64,000 nucleotides of DNA from Notolepis coatsorum (GCA_963971535.1 OZ020585.1:156994915-157058914); one strand, 5' to 3'. Numbered from the stretch's first letter, positions 1-11,402 are shown. Made by a program: numbers and translations. Notes: generated from the letters alone by a model not told the origin.

Positions 1-908
1 AGGAGCTCACTTATCCTTGAAAGACACTTTTATCACTGACTTAAAAGGCCCATACATCTCCATAAATGTTCAGGGGGGAGGGAATAAGTGCTTACCCTAC
101 AGACCCCAAGAAGTGCTGTATATTCTGTATTGTTTAATATAAATGCATTTTTTATTCCAATCCCGATTTGTATTTGAGATTCCCAAATCCCATCGGACTT
201 GACTTCTTCGTGTCCCTCAATGAGTGTAATACCAGCATTCAACTGTATGCGCCACAGCGGTTTCTATCATTCTATGCATAAAATATATAGGTCCGCGGAG
301 AGGCACGCTGAGGAGGCTGTGCAAACTGCAATGGAATATGGGGCATCTCTCTCTCTTTACCTAATATTTTGATTATATCCTGACATTTTTCAGTTGGAAG
401 GGCAGTCTATATGCGTAACGATAAATAAAAATAAATAAAATAAAAAAAGTTTCTTCAAAAAGGCCACTTTTTTTATGAGGCTCAAAAAGGCAGGTGCTCA
501 AGCACCCCTTGGGCTCTATGTGTGCACGTGCCTGAGTTTAAGTATATATATATATTCAAATTAATAATCGACTTGTTAAAAAACAAATATATATATATAT
601 ATTAGATTGTGGGCATTGGCCTGAATGCACTGCATGACGGATAGGAGACACGCAACGTCATTGAACTGAATACAACAACAACCGCGTCCACCATCCCTCA
701 GGGTAAAACGTTATTGAATAGAGAAAGAAGCGTCGTGCAGGTCCCTAATGGTAAATACTATTTTCTGTTTCATGCCAAGGAAAATATATCAATTCATGTT
801 TAGCACACCTTGTTTGGAGGCGCGTTACTGTGTATGAATGTCCGTTCTATATGCCGCAAACTATCATTAATTTGATCTCCGAGACAGCCCCTTCTCAATC
901 TAGCACCA

Positions 909-910
<2 letters not shown>
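1..910. other. unassigned AT-rich sequence
   Basis: No coding exon, RNA gene or recognisable transposon terminus is visible. There are short (TA)n tracts near 541-560 and 584-602 and an A-rich stretch near 420-450. Open frames here are short and have no family resemblance. Confidence 0.5.

Positions 911-989
<79 letters not shown>
911..989. repeat. (GT)n microsatellite, left side
   Basis: About 79 bases of almost perfect GT repeats directly precede the CACTA-like terminus at 992. A second (TG)n tract on the same strand directly follows the opposite terminus at 23636, as expected if one microsatellite had been split by an insertion. Confidence 0.97.
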
Positions 990-990
<1 letters not shown>

Positions 991-1015
991 ACACTAAAAA
1001 CAGATTGGTCAAATT

Positions 1016-1490
1016 TGACCCAATTTGGGTTATTTTTGACCCAATTCACTGGTCAAAAAGGGCCCGACCAGTGTGTGGGTTAATTTGACCCATTATTATT
1101 GGTTATTTAATTTGACCCATAACTTGGGTCAAATAAACGAATACTTTTAAGTATTTTAAGTATTAAGTATTAAGTATTAAGTATTTAAGTACATTTTAAG
1201 GGTCAAAATAACCCAACCTCCAAGTTGATTTGACCCCATATTGGGTTATACCAACGACCCATTTTAAGGGTCAAAATAACCCAACTTCCAAGTTGATTTG
1301 ACCCCATATTGGGTTATACCAACGACCCATTTTAAGGGTCAAAATAACCCAACTTCTAAGTTGATTTGACCCCATATTGGGTTATACAAACGACCCATTT
1401 TAAGGGTCAAAATAACCAACCTCCTAGTTGATTTGACCCTGTATTGGGTTATACAAACAACCCATTTTAAGGGTCAAAATAGTTGCTTTG
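1016..1490. repeat. subterminal tandem repeat, 68-bp unit
   Basis: About four copies of a 68-bp unit (starts near 1200, 1268, 1336, 1404, last partial near 1471). Each contains GGGTCAAAATAACCCAAC, a TTTGACCCC core and TTGGGTTATAC. The preceding 1016-1135 holds dispersed copies of the same words. The self-complementary TTGGGTCAAA/TTTGACCCAA pattern is shared with the other end of the element (23450-23636). Confidence 0.85.
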
Positions 1491-1912
1491 ACTGAATCTT
1501 GGGTGAGCCAGATTGACAACGATTGACCAACAGATGGACACAGCAACATGATTAGTTACACATGTGTCAGTCTGGTTCACAGGATGTAGGGTTACCCTGC
1601 TGTGTCAAGATGGCTGCTGTGAAAAGGGCCTATTAACACAACTGCTATAGTTAGTACACTACATTAGGTTGGCACATATGCTTGATTGAAAGGTATAACA
1701 GTCTAAATGTGCTGAAATCAATGAAAAGAACAGACCAAGGCGTAGAATACATTTAACTTCAAAATGTATTACACTTGTTGCATACATGTCACGGCGTGTG
1801 TACATCAAAAAGTGCTTGTGCTGCTATAGTGCCCATGAAACACATCATGTCAAACTGATTTCCTGTTTAAATAATAAATATATCATAACATATCGGTATG
1901 GTTTTGTACTGC
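1491..1912. other. unassigned interior of the CACTA-like element
   Basis: No coding exon or known repeat is recognised between the 68-bp repeats and the retrotransposon LTR. The last four bases before the LTR (CTGC, 1909-1912) are repeated after the distal LTR. Confidence 0.4.
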
Positions 1913-2771
1913 TGTAACAAGCTTGATAATAATAAACAAACCTGTTCAGCTATAAAGAATGAGAGTACTGGAACAGTGTTAAATTCAAAGTGTTGTATTA
2001 ACCAAAAAGAGGATAAAAATAAATGGGGCACCCCATAGCAACGTATGGTACAACAAAAATCATCTCAAACCAATAAGAATGGTCCCGTCAGCTTTACAGT
2101 CCATTAGCCCCAACATAAATGTTACCATGTATGTTTACCATGTATGTTTACCGTGTATAATGTTACCATGCCTATGTTACCATGTATGTTTACCATGTAT
2201 GTTTACCATGTATAATGTACCGTGTATGATGTTACCATGTATGTTTACCATGTATGTTTACCGTGTATAATGTTACCATGCCTATGTTACCATGTATGTT
2301 TACCATGTATGTTTACCATGTATAATGTACCGTGTATAATGTTCAGGCCTACCAGACCATGCAGCCTGCATGGTAGTTAGTAGTGTCCAATAACACTCAA
2401 ACCTTTGAGTGTCCAAAAGGTGATAAGTCCTGGGTTGATCCACATCTTAGAAAAGGAAAGGAAAAAGAAGTAATCCACTGGGAAGCAACACTGCAGCTGA
2501 CCTGTCCTTGGTTACTGAAGAATCTTTTAGGAGGCCTGGCAAAATCCCTCCTTCCTCTCACCATAGCAGTAAGCAAACAAAACTCCATGAGGCATGATTC
2601 CAATCCAAGATGGCCCCCTGATGGTTAGGACCGCCCCTAACCACACCCATACCTGGAATCTTAAAGGTCAAGTGACCCAAATATGCTGACATTGGCATAT
2701 CCTAACATATTGGGCCCACACTTCATTTATCAACACATTGACATCTTCTTCATAAAGTAACGCATGTTACA
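1913..2771 (-). repeat. 3' LTR of the YBX1-carrying retrotransposon
   Basis: 859 bp with TG...CA ends, nearly identical to 6557-7415. It contains a GTTTACCATGTAT-type minisatellite (about 2120-2345) present in both LTRs, so it predates the insertion. Confidence 0.92.
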
Positions 2772-2784
2772 CATGCCCCCCACC
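2772..2784 (-). other. polypurine tract of the YBX1-carrying element
   Basis: The minus strand reads GGTGGGGGGCATG immediately before the 3' LTR. Its position and composition fit a polypurine primer and set the element's orientation as minus. Confidence 0.7.
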
Positions 2785-2813
2785 AAGCGTAGTACCACTG
2801 CCATAAAACATCT

Positions 2814-4475
2814 TCATGTTCTCAACATGCAAGGTTGATGGGTGTTAGGACTGCTATCCATGGCTACTCTGTAGTTCACTGACCCTAAACGTCCGAGAAC
2901 TGTGGCTGGCCCTCTCCACTTTGGAGCAAGTTTTGCCATAAACATGGCCTTGGCATCAGACAGTGGGTGCAACTTAACCCATACCTCCTCTCCTACTCCA
3001 AAGTATGGCGGGTAGCGCCGTCTGCCTGGGTAGGAGGGCCTGCGCTGCTGTGGCTGCATGTCTCCCACTGGGGCTCTCTCTGCCCCCTCGCAGCTGCTCT
3101 TCTTGCGGCCTTCACGGCTCCCGCTACTCGGCGGCTCGCCCTCGCCATCGCTTTGGTAGTTCTCAGGGTATTCTCCATTGCGGGGTGGGCCCCTCCTGCG
3201 GGGGTAGCGCCTGTAGCGGTTCCGGTCAGCTGCGTACTTGCTCCCCTGGACTGGAACGCCTGCTGGGCCGGTGACGTTGGCCGCCTCTGCTCCCTTCTCC
3301 CCTACGACCACATCAAACTCCACAGTGTCTCCTTCTCCAACACTGCGAAGGTATTTCCTTGGGTTGTTCTTTTTTATGGCCGTCTGGTGTACAAACACGT
3401 CCTCTTTCGTGTCATTCCTGTTGATAAAACCATATCCATTTCCGACGTTGAACCACTTGACTGTCCCCAAGACTTTTGTTGCGATGACCTTCTTATCCGC
3501 CGCGGAAGCTCCGGCTGCCGGGCTGGACGGGCTCTCTGCGTCGTCAGCGGGCTGCGGTGGTTGTTGCGTTTCGGCGGCCTCGCTGCTCATGGTTACTGGT
3601 TGGTAATGGTGGTCTTGTGCCGGCGGTGACTCTCTAGTGTGTTTCCCGGTGCTAGATAGTAACCTGGACCGGCGGTGGTGGGGGCTGCTGCCTTCGGGCT
3701 CTCTGCTTTCCACTCTCCGCTCCCGTTGCCGATCGAACTGGGCTATAGGGGTCGCTGCTAAGTACAGCCCCACCAAGGGCTTCCTCTTTTTATGCGGTGC
3801 AGCCATTGCCCCATCCCATAGTGGTGTGAGACCTTGTTTCACAGATTCGTGCTCATTATGCGAATGTTCAAAGGAAGACTCAAACTGGTTCAGCTCACCT
3901 GGCTGCCACTGTGGAGGGTCTGGCCCAGGCAGTAGAGGACTTACTCCAGGCAGCAGTAGAGGACTTACTACAGGCAGTAGAGGCAAGGGCAAGGGTCTAG
4001 GCATGAAAGGCAGGGAACCTTGCTCCTCATTTTCCATTTCAATACCACCATGTTCAAAATGTTCTGAAAAGTGAACAGATGGTGCATCATCCCGTACAGG
4101 AGTGATAGTCCTCCTAATGGGGTTTTGTGGTTGGGCATTAAGCTGTTTGTCTCGTCTTTTCAAACACTCCACCATTGACTGTTGGAGGTTATTAATTTCG
4201 CTCTGAAAAGTCTGTTGTAGTCGTTGACATTGACGGTCAATATAATACCTGAGAATGTCATCTTGTCTGGTTGTATTTATATGGAAAGCCTGGATCTCTC
4301 TTTCCACATCACTCAAACGTGACTGAAGCTGTGTAATGTCAGTAGCTACTTCGACTTCCCCCATCCCAGAGGTAGCAAATGCGCCAGAATGGATAACAGT
4401 GACCTCAGGTTGCCGTTCCTCACTACCCCCAGAGCCGTCATCATTCACATACAAGTCATCAGGAGTCTCAGCTAG
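2814..4475 (-). CDS. Gag-like / YBX1 / integrase-tail fusion ORF (3' part)
   Basis: A 546-codon stretch from a TTG at 4454, open without interruption up to the transposon inserted at 4485. Residues 1-110 (from 4454) are a coiled-coil-rich Gag-like region. About 240-288 looks like translated 5' leader. From Met289 the sequence matches vertebrate YBX1: an acidic, Pro/Ala-rich N-terminus, then a cold-shock domain at about 322-397 with RNP1-like GYGFI and RNP2-like VFVHQ, then a basic segment with [12 protein letters not shown]. Near residue 485 it switches to [15 protein letters not shown] and APKWRGP, typical of the C-terminal tail of gypsy integrases. Introns of the host gene are absent, so capture was probably through cDNA. 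The reading frame is intact across both joints. I infer the cold-shock domain gives the protein RNA binding. Confidence 0.85.
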   Translation of the reverse strand, partial: LAETPDDLYVNDDGSGGSEERQPEVTVIHSGAFATSGMGEVEVATDITQLQSRLSDVEREIQAFHINTTRQDDILRYYIDRQCQRLQQTFQSEINNLQQSMVECLKRRDKQLNAQPQNPIRRTITPVRDDAPSVHFSEHFEHGGIEMENEEQGSLPFMPRPLPLPLLPVVSPLLLPGVSPLLPGPDPPQWQPGELNQFESSFEHSHNEHESVKQGLTPLWDGAMAAPHKKRKPLVGLYLAATPIAQFDRQRERRVESREPEGSSPHHRRSRLLSSTGKHTRESPPAQDHHYQPVTMSSEAAETQQPPQPADDAESPSSPAAGASAADKKVIATKVLGTVKWFNVGNGYGFINRNDTKEDVFVHQTAIKKNNPRKYLRSVGEGDTVEFDVVVGEKGAEAANVTGPAGVPVQGSKYAADRNRYRRYPRRRGPPRNGEYPENYQSDGEGEPPSSGSREGRKKSSCEGAERAPVGDMQPQQRRPSYPGRRRYPPYFGVGEEVWVKLHPLSDAKAMFMAKLAPKWRGPATVLGRLGSVNYRVAMDSSPNTHQPCMLRT

Positions 4476-4664
4476 ATCCTGTACGCGTGTTGCTTAATAA
4501 CAGCGGAACAGTGCAAAAATGCTTCCGCTTTCGTCACCGCACGCCACTACGGTAAAGCGCCTTTCTTTTCACGCCGCTTAGACAAATGCTATGGCATTTC
4601 TGCGTACATTGCAACGAATCACTTGGAACCTCGGCTGTCTTTAACTATGAGTGAACACAACGCA

Positions 4665-5310
4665 ACATTGTAACGTTAACGTGTAATTTACTATGGAATA
4701 TAGTATATTATCGCGACGATTGTAACGTTAACGTGTACTTCGCGAATATAGTATATTATCGCGACGCGTCGTCAGACTAAACGCTGTTGTGAACACAACA
4801 CATTGTAACGTTAACGTGTACTTCGCGACGTGTCGTCAGACTAAACAGTGTTGTGAACACAACACATTGTAACGTTAACGTGTACTTTACTATGGAATAT
4901 CAGAAGAAACTACTCAACCTCGGCTGTCTTTAACTAAACAGTGTTGTGAACACAACACATTGTAACGTTAACGTGTACTTCGCGACGCGTCGTCAGACTA
5001 AACAGTTTTGTGAACAACACATTGTAACGTTAACGTGTACTTTACTATGGAATATCAGAAGAAACTACTCAACCTCGGCTGTCTTTAACTATGAATGAAC
5101 ACAACACTCTAACTCACCATGTTTAGATAATAAAGTACTCAACCTCTACTTGTCTACTGTCTGACTGAACACAACACTCTAACTAACTTACCATGTTTAG
5201 ATAATGAAGTACTCAACCTCTACAGTCTTTAACTATGAGTGAACACAACACTCTAACTTACCATCTTTAGATAATGAAGTATGCAACCTCTACTGTATTT
5301 AACTATGAAG
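4665..5310. repeat. tandem repeats inside the 1.8-kb transposon
   Basis: Repeated blocks contain TAACGTTAACGTGTACTT, CGCGACG(C/T)GTCGTCAGACTAA and GTGAACACAACACATTGT, four to five copies with indels. They then grade into AACACAACACTCTAACT blocks. No coding potential is seen. Confidence 0.75.
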
Positions 5311-5744
5311 GAATTACAACCTTTATTTAATGGTTAATATTTTGATAAAAGGTCATTTACTATATTTGTATGGCATTTACACTTAAAGTAGAAAAACAAA
5401 AGTAATCTGTAAAATAATAGTGAATTTCCTGTGAAAAAACATTTATTTTTTACAGTGTACGTTACACACACAAATGCTACAGTCATTATGACACATTTTA
5501 CAAAGAAAGTCTTGTATGAACTACCAGTAATATAAATAATATTAACAACAAAAATGTGTTCCATCTTCATGTCAGATGATTTTCAAAAAGGAAAATGTAC
5601 TACGCCTCTGTCGTCTACTCTAAGCCATCCTAGGTTGTCAAAGTGGGCAGGGGTGAGGTGGGTTCTAGACCCATGTTACTGACCAGACACTCTATATCAG
5701 TGATGTCTGTTTACTGCAGAGTGGAGGGACTGGGAGACTATGAG

Positions 5745-5949
5745 CAGTTAGCTCATGTTAGCTCAGTAGTTAGCTTCATGTTAGCTGAGCTCCATGTTCA
5801 ATCAATCAATCAATCATGTACAGTTAGCTGCATGTTAGCTCCATGTTAGCTCAGCAGTTAGCTCATGTTAGCTCAGCAGTTAGCTCATGTTAGCTCAGTA
5901 GTTAGCTGCGTGTTAGCTCCATGTTAGCTCAGCAGTTAGCTCATGTTGC

Positions 5950-5980
<31 letters not shown>

Positions 5981-5985
5981 TGTAC
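5745..5985. repeat. GTTAGCTCA minisatellite and (CAAT)n tracts
   Basis: Degenerate tandem units of CAGTTAGCTCATGTTAGCT, interrupted by a short (CAAT)n near 5798-5815 and closed by a longer (CAAT)n near 5950-5980. It lies within the 1.8-kb transposon. Confidence 0.8.
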
Positions 5986-6308
5986 CTCGGCGCAGCTGAA
6001 TAACAATAGGAGTGATCGCCTGCTGCGTCCATCACGTGTATGGTGATTAACCAAATTGAACCAAAGCGCCAAAGCGTGTTAATATGTAACCAAATTGAAC
6101 CAATAATGTGTTATATGTGTCGAACCAAGGCGGGATCTCATGCGCATGCGCGGGCACCTCGCGAGCACGCCGGCGCACGCACCTGAGCGAGCACGCTGCC
6201 GGTGCACGCACCTGGGCGAAGGAAAATGAAAGGCACATTACCGTAGTGGCGTGCGGTGACGAATGCGGAAGCATTTTTGCACTGTTCCGCTGTTATTAAG
6301 CAACAGGC

Positions 6309-6452
6309 ATCCTGTACAGGATCTCTTCTTGTCACAAAAGGGCCAGCTGTGAAGTCTATAAGAGCCTCAGCAAGTTCTCCCTCTGCCTGGTCTGAGGAAA
6401 CCTCTTCTCCAACAATACTCCCTTGAATAGGAGAATGCATAGATGTAGCCAT
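6309..6452 (-). CDS. N-terminal 48 codons of the retrotransposon ORF
   Basis: It starts MATSMHSPIQGSIVGEE and is read from ATG at 6452 to the transposon at 6308. It is the 5' piece of the fusion ORF at 2814-4475; together they make about 600 codons. The start follows the primer-binding site by about 80 bases and is the first ATG with a long frame. I cannot assign a domain to these 48 residues; the position is that of Gag. Confidence 0.7.
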
Positions 6453-6531
6453 GGTATAGCAACCCCAAACTAACTAATCAAAACAAAAGCTTCTAACAAC
6501 AACATAGAGAATATTTTCCACTGTTTTTTTT

Positions 6532-6552
6532 AAGGTCCCTTCGTGGTTGCCA
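6532..6552 (-). other. primer-binding site, tRNA-Arg-like
   Basis: The minus strand reads TGGCAACCACGAAGGGACC four bases inside the 5' LTR. The complement resembles the 3' end of vertebrate tRNA-Arg(UCG) plus CCA, with one mismatch near the terminus (from memory of the tRNA). This supports minus-strand orientation. Confidence 0.7.
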
Positions 6553-6556
6553 TTTC

Positions 6557-7415
6557 TGTAACAAGCTTGATAATAATAAACAAACCTGTTCAGCTATAAA
6601 GAATGAGAGTACTGGAACAGTGTTAAATTCAAAGTGTTGTATTAACCAAAAAGAGGATCAAAATAAATGGGGCACCCCATAGCAACGTATGGTACAACAA
6701 AAATCATCTCAAACCAATAAGAACGGTCCTGTCAGCTTTACAGTCCATTAGCCCCAACATAAATGTTACCATGTATGTTTACCATGTATGTTTACCGTGT
6801 ATAATGTTACCATGCCTATGTTACCATGTATGTTTACCATGTATGTTTACCATGTATAATGTACCGTGTATGATGTTACCATGTATGTTTACCATGTATG
6901 TTTACCGTGTATAATGTTACCATGCCTATGTTACCATGTATGTTTACCATGTATGTTTACCATGTATAATGTACCGTGTATAATGTTCAGGCCTACCAGA
7001 CCATGCAGCCTGCATGGTAGTTAGTAGTGTCCAATAACACTCAAACCTTTGAGTGTCCAAAAGGTGATAAGTCCTGGGTTGATCCACATCTTAGAAAAGG
7101 AAAGGAAAAAGAAGTAATCCACTGGGAAGCAACACCGCAGCTGACCTGTCCTTGGTTACTGAAGAATCTTTTAGGAGGCCTGGCAAAATCCCTCCTTCCT
7201 CTCACCATAGCAGTAAGCAAACAAAACTCCATGAGGGATGATTCCAATCCAAGATGGCCCCCTGATGGTTAGGACCGCCCCTAACCACACCCATACCTGG
7301 AATCTTAAAGGTCAAGTGACCCAAATATGCTGACATTGGCATATCCTAACATATTGGGCCCACACTTCATTTATCAACACATTGACATCTTCTTCATAAA
7401 GTAACGCATGTTACA
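6557..7415 (-). repeat. 5' LTR of the YBX1-carrying retrotransposon
   Basis: 859 bp, the partner of 1913-2771. Differences seen by eye: one in the GAGGAT(A/C)AAAATAAA segment, two near 6725-6730, one near 7136 and one near 7237. Confidence 0.92.
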
Positions 7416-9305
7416 CTGCTTTACTGCCCTGTTGGAACACTCCCCCAGATATTGATAGATCAAAACACATATATACTAAGGCTGTCAAAGTTAACGCGGT
7501 ATTAACACGTTATCGCCCGATTCTATTAAGGCCACTATTTTTTTTAACTCACGATTAACTTTTAAGATTTTTTTTTACTAGACTATACTCAGGTGTATTA
7601 TTGATGCTCTCATTGATACTGTAACTGAGGGGTACAATTCCCTGACTGTATTCAAGTTCAAGTTCAAGTTCTTTAATAGTTGTCATACAGAAGTACAGAA
7701 TACTTTCATACATTGATAAGTATGGTATCATTAAACCACTACCGCTTGATGTACTTTAACTTCTGGCCATACAGTACACGATATCTAAGTATGATGAACA
7801 CTTTCCCACATATGAAATCAGGTCCACACAAATATAACAGTCGAAGGTTTAATATAGCAAAAGGTATATACAACATTCACTTAATTACATTTATGATTTG
7901 AATGCACTTGTAAGGCAAATGAGTATTCGTAGGCAAATCAACACTGAATGTCCAATCTCTGGTTACGCAGGAAGCAAGTATACAACCTGGTTCTTTAGGG
8001 AACTATAGCGATGGTACTTAAGGATTATAGCGGGATACTAAAGGGGTCCTGCTGGTTGTAAGTCAGTAGGGGGGGGGGGGGTTTGGAGAGCCGTCAGCTG
8101 TATCCCATCTGGCCAACGATTCCTGGGGAGAATTCAGGTACAGAACACAGTGCCCGCAGGATCTTGATCCACAGATGAATACACTTGGGCCCTCTTGTAG
8201 ACGGTAGCTGTAGGCTGTAGGTCCACAACGAAGGAGAAGCGAGGCGGCCTCGGTCTGGGTTGAGCGCCGTCTCACCGGGGCTCCTCTTGGGGGTAATTCC
8301 AACACTGACCGGCGTTGGCTGTTATCCGCTCCACAAATCAAAGCACCCAAAGCAAATAGATATTCCATGCCGTATAGGCTCAGCAGTCGTCCGGGTAGGT
8401 AATCCAATGTGCAGGTCCACTCGTCCTCGCCCAGAACTCCTCGGATGAAAGCACCACGCGTGGTCTGCCCAGCCTGGTTAAGACTCTAGATAACGCGAGG
8501 AAACGATGGGGGTGCTGCTCACTTTAGAACTCTAACCGAACGATGCACCATACATAATAGACTATTATTAACTTAATAGAAATACGTCTCACTCGACGGT
8601 ACAGTGCCAAACTATGACAATTCAGCTATGGATTTACACGAGGTCTCAATGCCTATTCTGGGGCCAAATAGGCCATACTGCACCACACGTGGGTCGTGGG
8701 TGAGGCTTCACGTCTGTTACTAGGTTGGAGGGTAAAAGACTAATGGACTAAAAGAAAGTTCTACTTTACTTGCGCCATATTTATATGCACGGTGAACAAA
8801 TAGTACCATTCGTATTTCGGTAGCCGTATTCCTACGCGGAACCGGGGCTAGTTGGGACATGTTCGTCGGCACTATTGAACTTGACTCAAGGGGCCTGTCT
8901 GCTGGCGCCAGGTTCTTGTCCAATGAGAGAATGAACTATTATGGGCTGTAGTAGACTAAAGGGATATTCAGTGTATATCAGGGGTGGGCAACTTTGTATA
9001 TGGTGAGGGCCACAAAATGTCCACAATCAATCTGGGGGGCCGCATTGTTTATCGGCAGTCCCGCCAGTAGTACCCCATCACTCAAATAGCCCTAATAGTC
9101 ACAAGGTATATAAACAATTATAATTTGTTGTAACTTTGTTTTTATTCCATTTCAAATGCATTTAGTAATGCAATTTCAACTTTATGAATTTATAAACAGC
9201 TGAATTTAAAAGTATTGCTGTGTAACCCCAAATATATACAAAAATGATCAATTATAATTAAGGCTTCTAATAAAATAAATGTATGAACTTAAAGCCCACT
9301 GCTCA

Positions 9306-9576
9306 ACAAACACAAAGCAGCATTCCTGCTGCATTTCACTACAACAGTAAATCAAAAGTGCAATAATAAATGATTTTGTTAAATGTATAAACTTTTATCC
9401 TGCTACTAAACAAAACATTATAACACTGAAATGCATGTTATGGATATGAAGCACTCAGGAATGTTTTGTTTAGTAGCAGGATAAAAGTGTATACATTTAA
9501 CAAAATCATTTATTATTGCACTTTTGATTTACTGTTGTAGTGAAATGCAGCAGGAATGCTGCTTTGTGTTTGTGTT
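9306..9576. repeat. large palindrome, about 113-bp arms
   Basis: The arms at about 9306-9418 and 9462-9576 are near-perfect inverted copies (for example GCAGCATTCCTGCTGCATTT and its complement) with a 44-bp spacer. It lies inside the hAT and would form a strong hairpin. Confidence 0.9.
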
Positions 9577-9710
9577 ATTAGTGTTATCTGAACACTATAG
9601 TAAACAAGTAAAGTGCAAGTAAAGTAAAGTGCAATACTACATGCCTCCCATTGACCCTTTATCAAACTGGCATGACATTCACCCTCGCCCCACAGTGGGT
9701 CAATAATGGT

Positions 9711-10046
<336 letters not shown>

Positions 10047-10047
10047 T

Positions 10048-10985
10048 TTAATGAGACACTTGTGGTCTCTCTTGTTGGCGCACAATAGCAGGAATGTCAA
10101 CTTCAATGTTTGTGCATGCAATCTGCATCAGATGAAATAATGTTTCATCCGACAGCCTGTTTCTCTCCTTTGACTTGATGTGCTTCATGTTTGAGAAATT
10201 GCTCTCACATATGTATGTGCTCCCAAACATACTGGCCATAGAGAGGGCAAAGTCCCTGAGGAGTGGGAAGCGGGGCTCAGGTAGCAGTTTCCAAAACGAA
10301 ATTCCCCTCTCATTTCTCTTTGCTTGAAAAAAAGGATCCGACTGTAGCTCGCACAGTTCAAGCTGCAACGGTGGGGGCTGCTCTGACACCGTAGCGGTGA
10401 GGGGGCCGGCAAACAGCGCTATCCGTGACTGCATGCCGTTGAAATCTTCAAACCGATCATTGAATTGCATTTGCAGTGTTTCAATGTCGTTCCTGTACTT
10501 TCCGACGGCTCAGCCATCGGATTTCTGTGTGTAGCTGCAAGTCGCCATAATCAGTGTCCATCTCTTCCAAAAAGGAGACAAACTTTCTATGGTTTAGTGA
10601 CCTGTTGCCTCCACGAATTAGATTGGTAACCTTGGTAACCAAATCCATAACATGGCTGTAGTCAAGCTTCTTGGCACAGAGAGCCTCCTATATCAGATAA
10701 AAAAAAAAGAAAAACGATTTAACGACTCTCGCATATAATTTTACTACACTCGACTCGCATTGGTCATTATTAGTGACCCACAATAGATGGAAATTATGTT
10801 AGCGAACTTACCTGATGTATAATGCAGTGCAGCATTGGACACTCAACGCCACTCTGCCTTAGAAGCCCGGCGAATCCTGTGCGTTTTCCTTTCATTGCCG
10901 GTGCTCCATCGGTAACAACAGCCGACAGTTTATCAAAACCCCCATATTGCTGCACGGCACTTTCAACAGCGTTTCATATGTCCAC
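10048..10985 (-). pseudogene. hAT transposase remnant (GTF2IRD2-like), spliced and broken
   Basis: Read on the minus strand, the upstream piece (about 10985-10814) contains VVTDGAPAMKGK, then LRQSGVECPMLHCIIHQ and a GTAAGT donor at 10812. The next piece starts after an AG near 10690 and reads through DYSHVMDLV and LQLHTEIRWLS. After a frame change and probable deletion near 10490 the C-terminus (10470-10048) contains FPLLRDFALSMASMFGSTY and ESNFSNMKHIKSKERNRL, the hAT dimerisation domain. The sequence resembles the transposase family that gave rise to vertebrate GTF2IRD2. The N-terminal zinc finger is missing because another hAT-like terminus begins near 10989. Not functional. Confidence 0.85.
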
Positions 10986-10988
10986 ACT

Positions 10989-11094
10989 AGGGCTGACCCC
11001 TATTAGTCAAATAGTCGACTAATCGATCGAAAGGAGCCATAGTCGACTGCCAACTCTTCTTAGTCGAATACAATAAAAAAAAAATAAAAAAAAG

Positions 11095-11128
<34 letters not shown>

Positions 11129-11130
11129 TT
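10989..11130. mobile_element. second hAT-like terminus fragment and T/A runs
   Basis: TAGGGCTGACCCCTATTAG followed by TAGTCGACTAATCGATCG resembles a common fish hAT-type MITE end. A poly(A)/poly(T) stretch follows at about 11065-11125. Only one end is seen. Confidence 0.45.
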
Positions 11131-11402
11131 GGCCTGGGGCCGCATGGAACGTCGGTGAGGGCCGCATGCGGCCCGCGGGCCGCCAGTTGCCCCTCCCTGG
11201 TGTATATGTACAAAGAATATACAAGGGATATCAAACGATATACAAATACTATTAAATATATATCCATAAATAAATATATATATTCGGTTTAATCTGATCC
11301 TTCACAACAGCCGCCCCCTAATTAGTCCCACCTAATTAGCTAAGCAGAGACAGATTAACCGCACTGTCTACCACTCAAGGTCCGCTGTAAGGGTCAGTCA
11401 AC

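Larger units (their letters stand above)
4485..6308. mobile_element. 1.8-kb DNA transposon, 71-bp TIRs, 9-bp target duplication
   Basis: The terminal inverted repeats run 4485-4555 and 6238-6308 and differ at about two positions. They begin GC(G/C)TGTTGCTTAATAACAG. ATCCTGTAC is duplicated on each side (4476-4484, 6309-6317). It has no transposase, so it is non-autonomous. Long TIRs with 9-bp duplications are the hallmark of Mutator-like elements; that assignment is inferred from size only. It interrupts the retrotransposon ORF, and the frames on either side are in register if one copy of the duplication is discounted. Confidence 0.88.
1913..7415 (-). mobile_element. non-autonomous LTR retrotransposon carrying captured YBX1
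   Basis: Two 859-bp direct repeats, both beginning TGTAAC and ending GTTACA, flank the element, with CTGC duplicated on both sides (1909-1912 and 7416-7419). On the minus strand a primer-binding site lies inside the 5' LTR and a G-rich polypurine tract inside the 3' LTR. The interior has one ORF, whose C-terminus resembles a gypsy integrase tail and whose middle is a Y-box protein. No reverse transcriptase, RNase H or integrase core is present, so mobility must have come from another element. I see about five base differences between the LTRs, suggesting a recent insertion. Confidence 0.88.

Noticed and set aside
2967..4074. Plus-strand ORFs opposite the YBX1 fusion ORF
   Set aside because: Antisense shadows of a GC-rich real frame on the minus strand; no homology pattern.
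2814..4475. Host ybx1 gene or an ordinary processed pseudogene
   Set aside because: No introns, no poly(A) tail or own target duplication at the YBX1 ends, and both sides are fused in frame to retroelement coding sequence between LTRs.
7027..7272. 81-codon ORF found at both 2383-2628 and 7027-7272
   Set aside because: It lies within the two LTRs of the same element; repeated because the LTR is repeated, with no recognisable domain.
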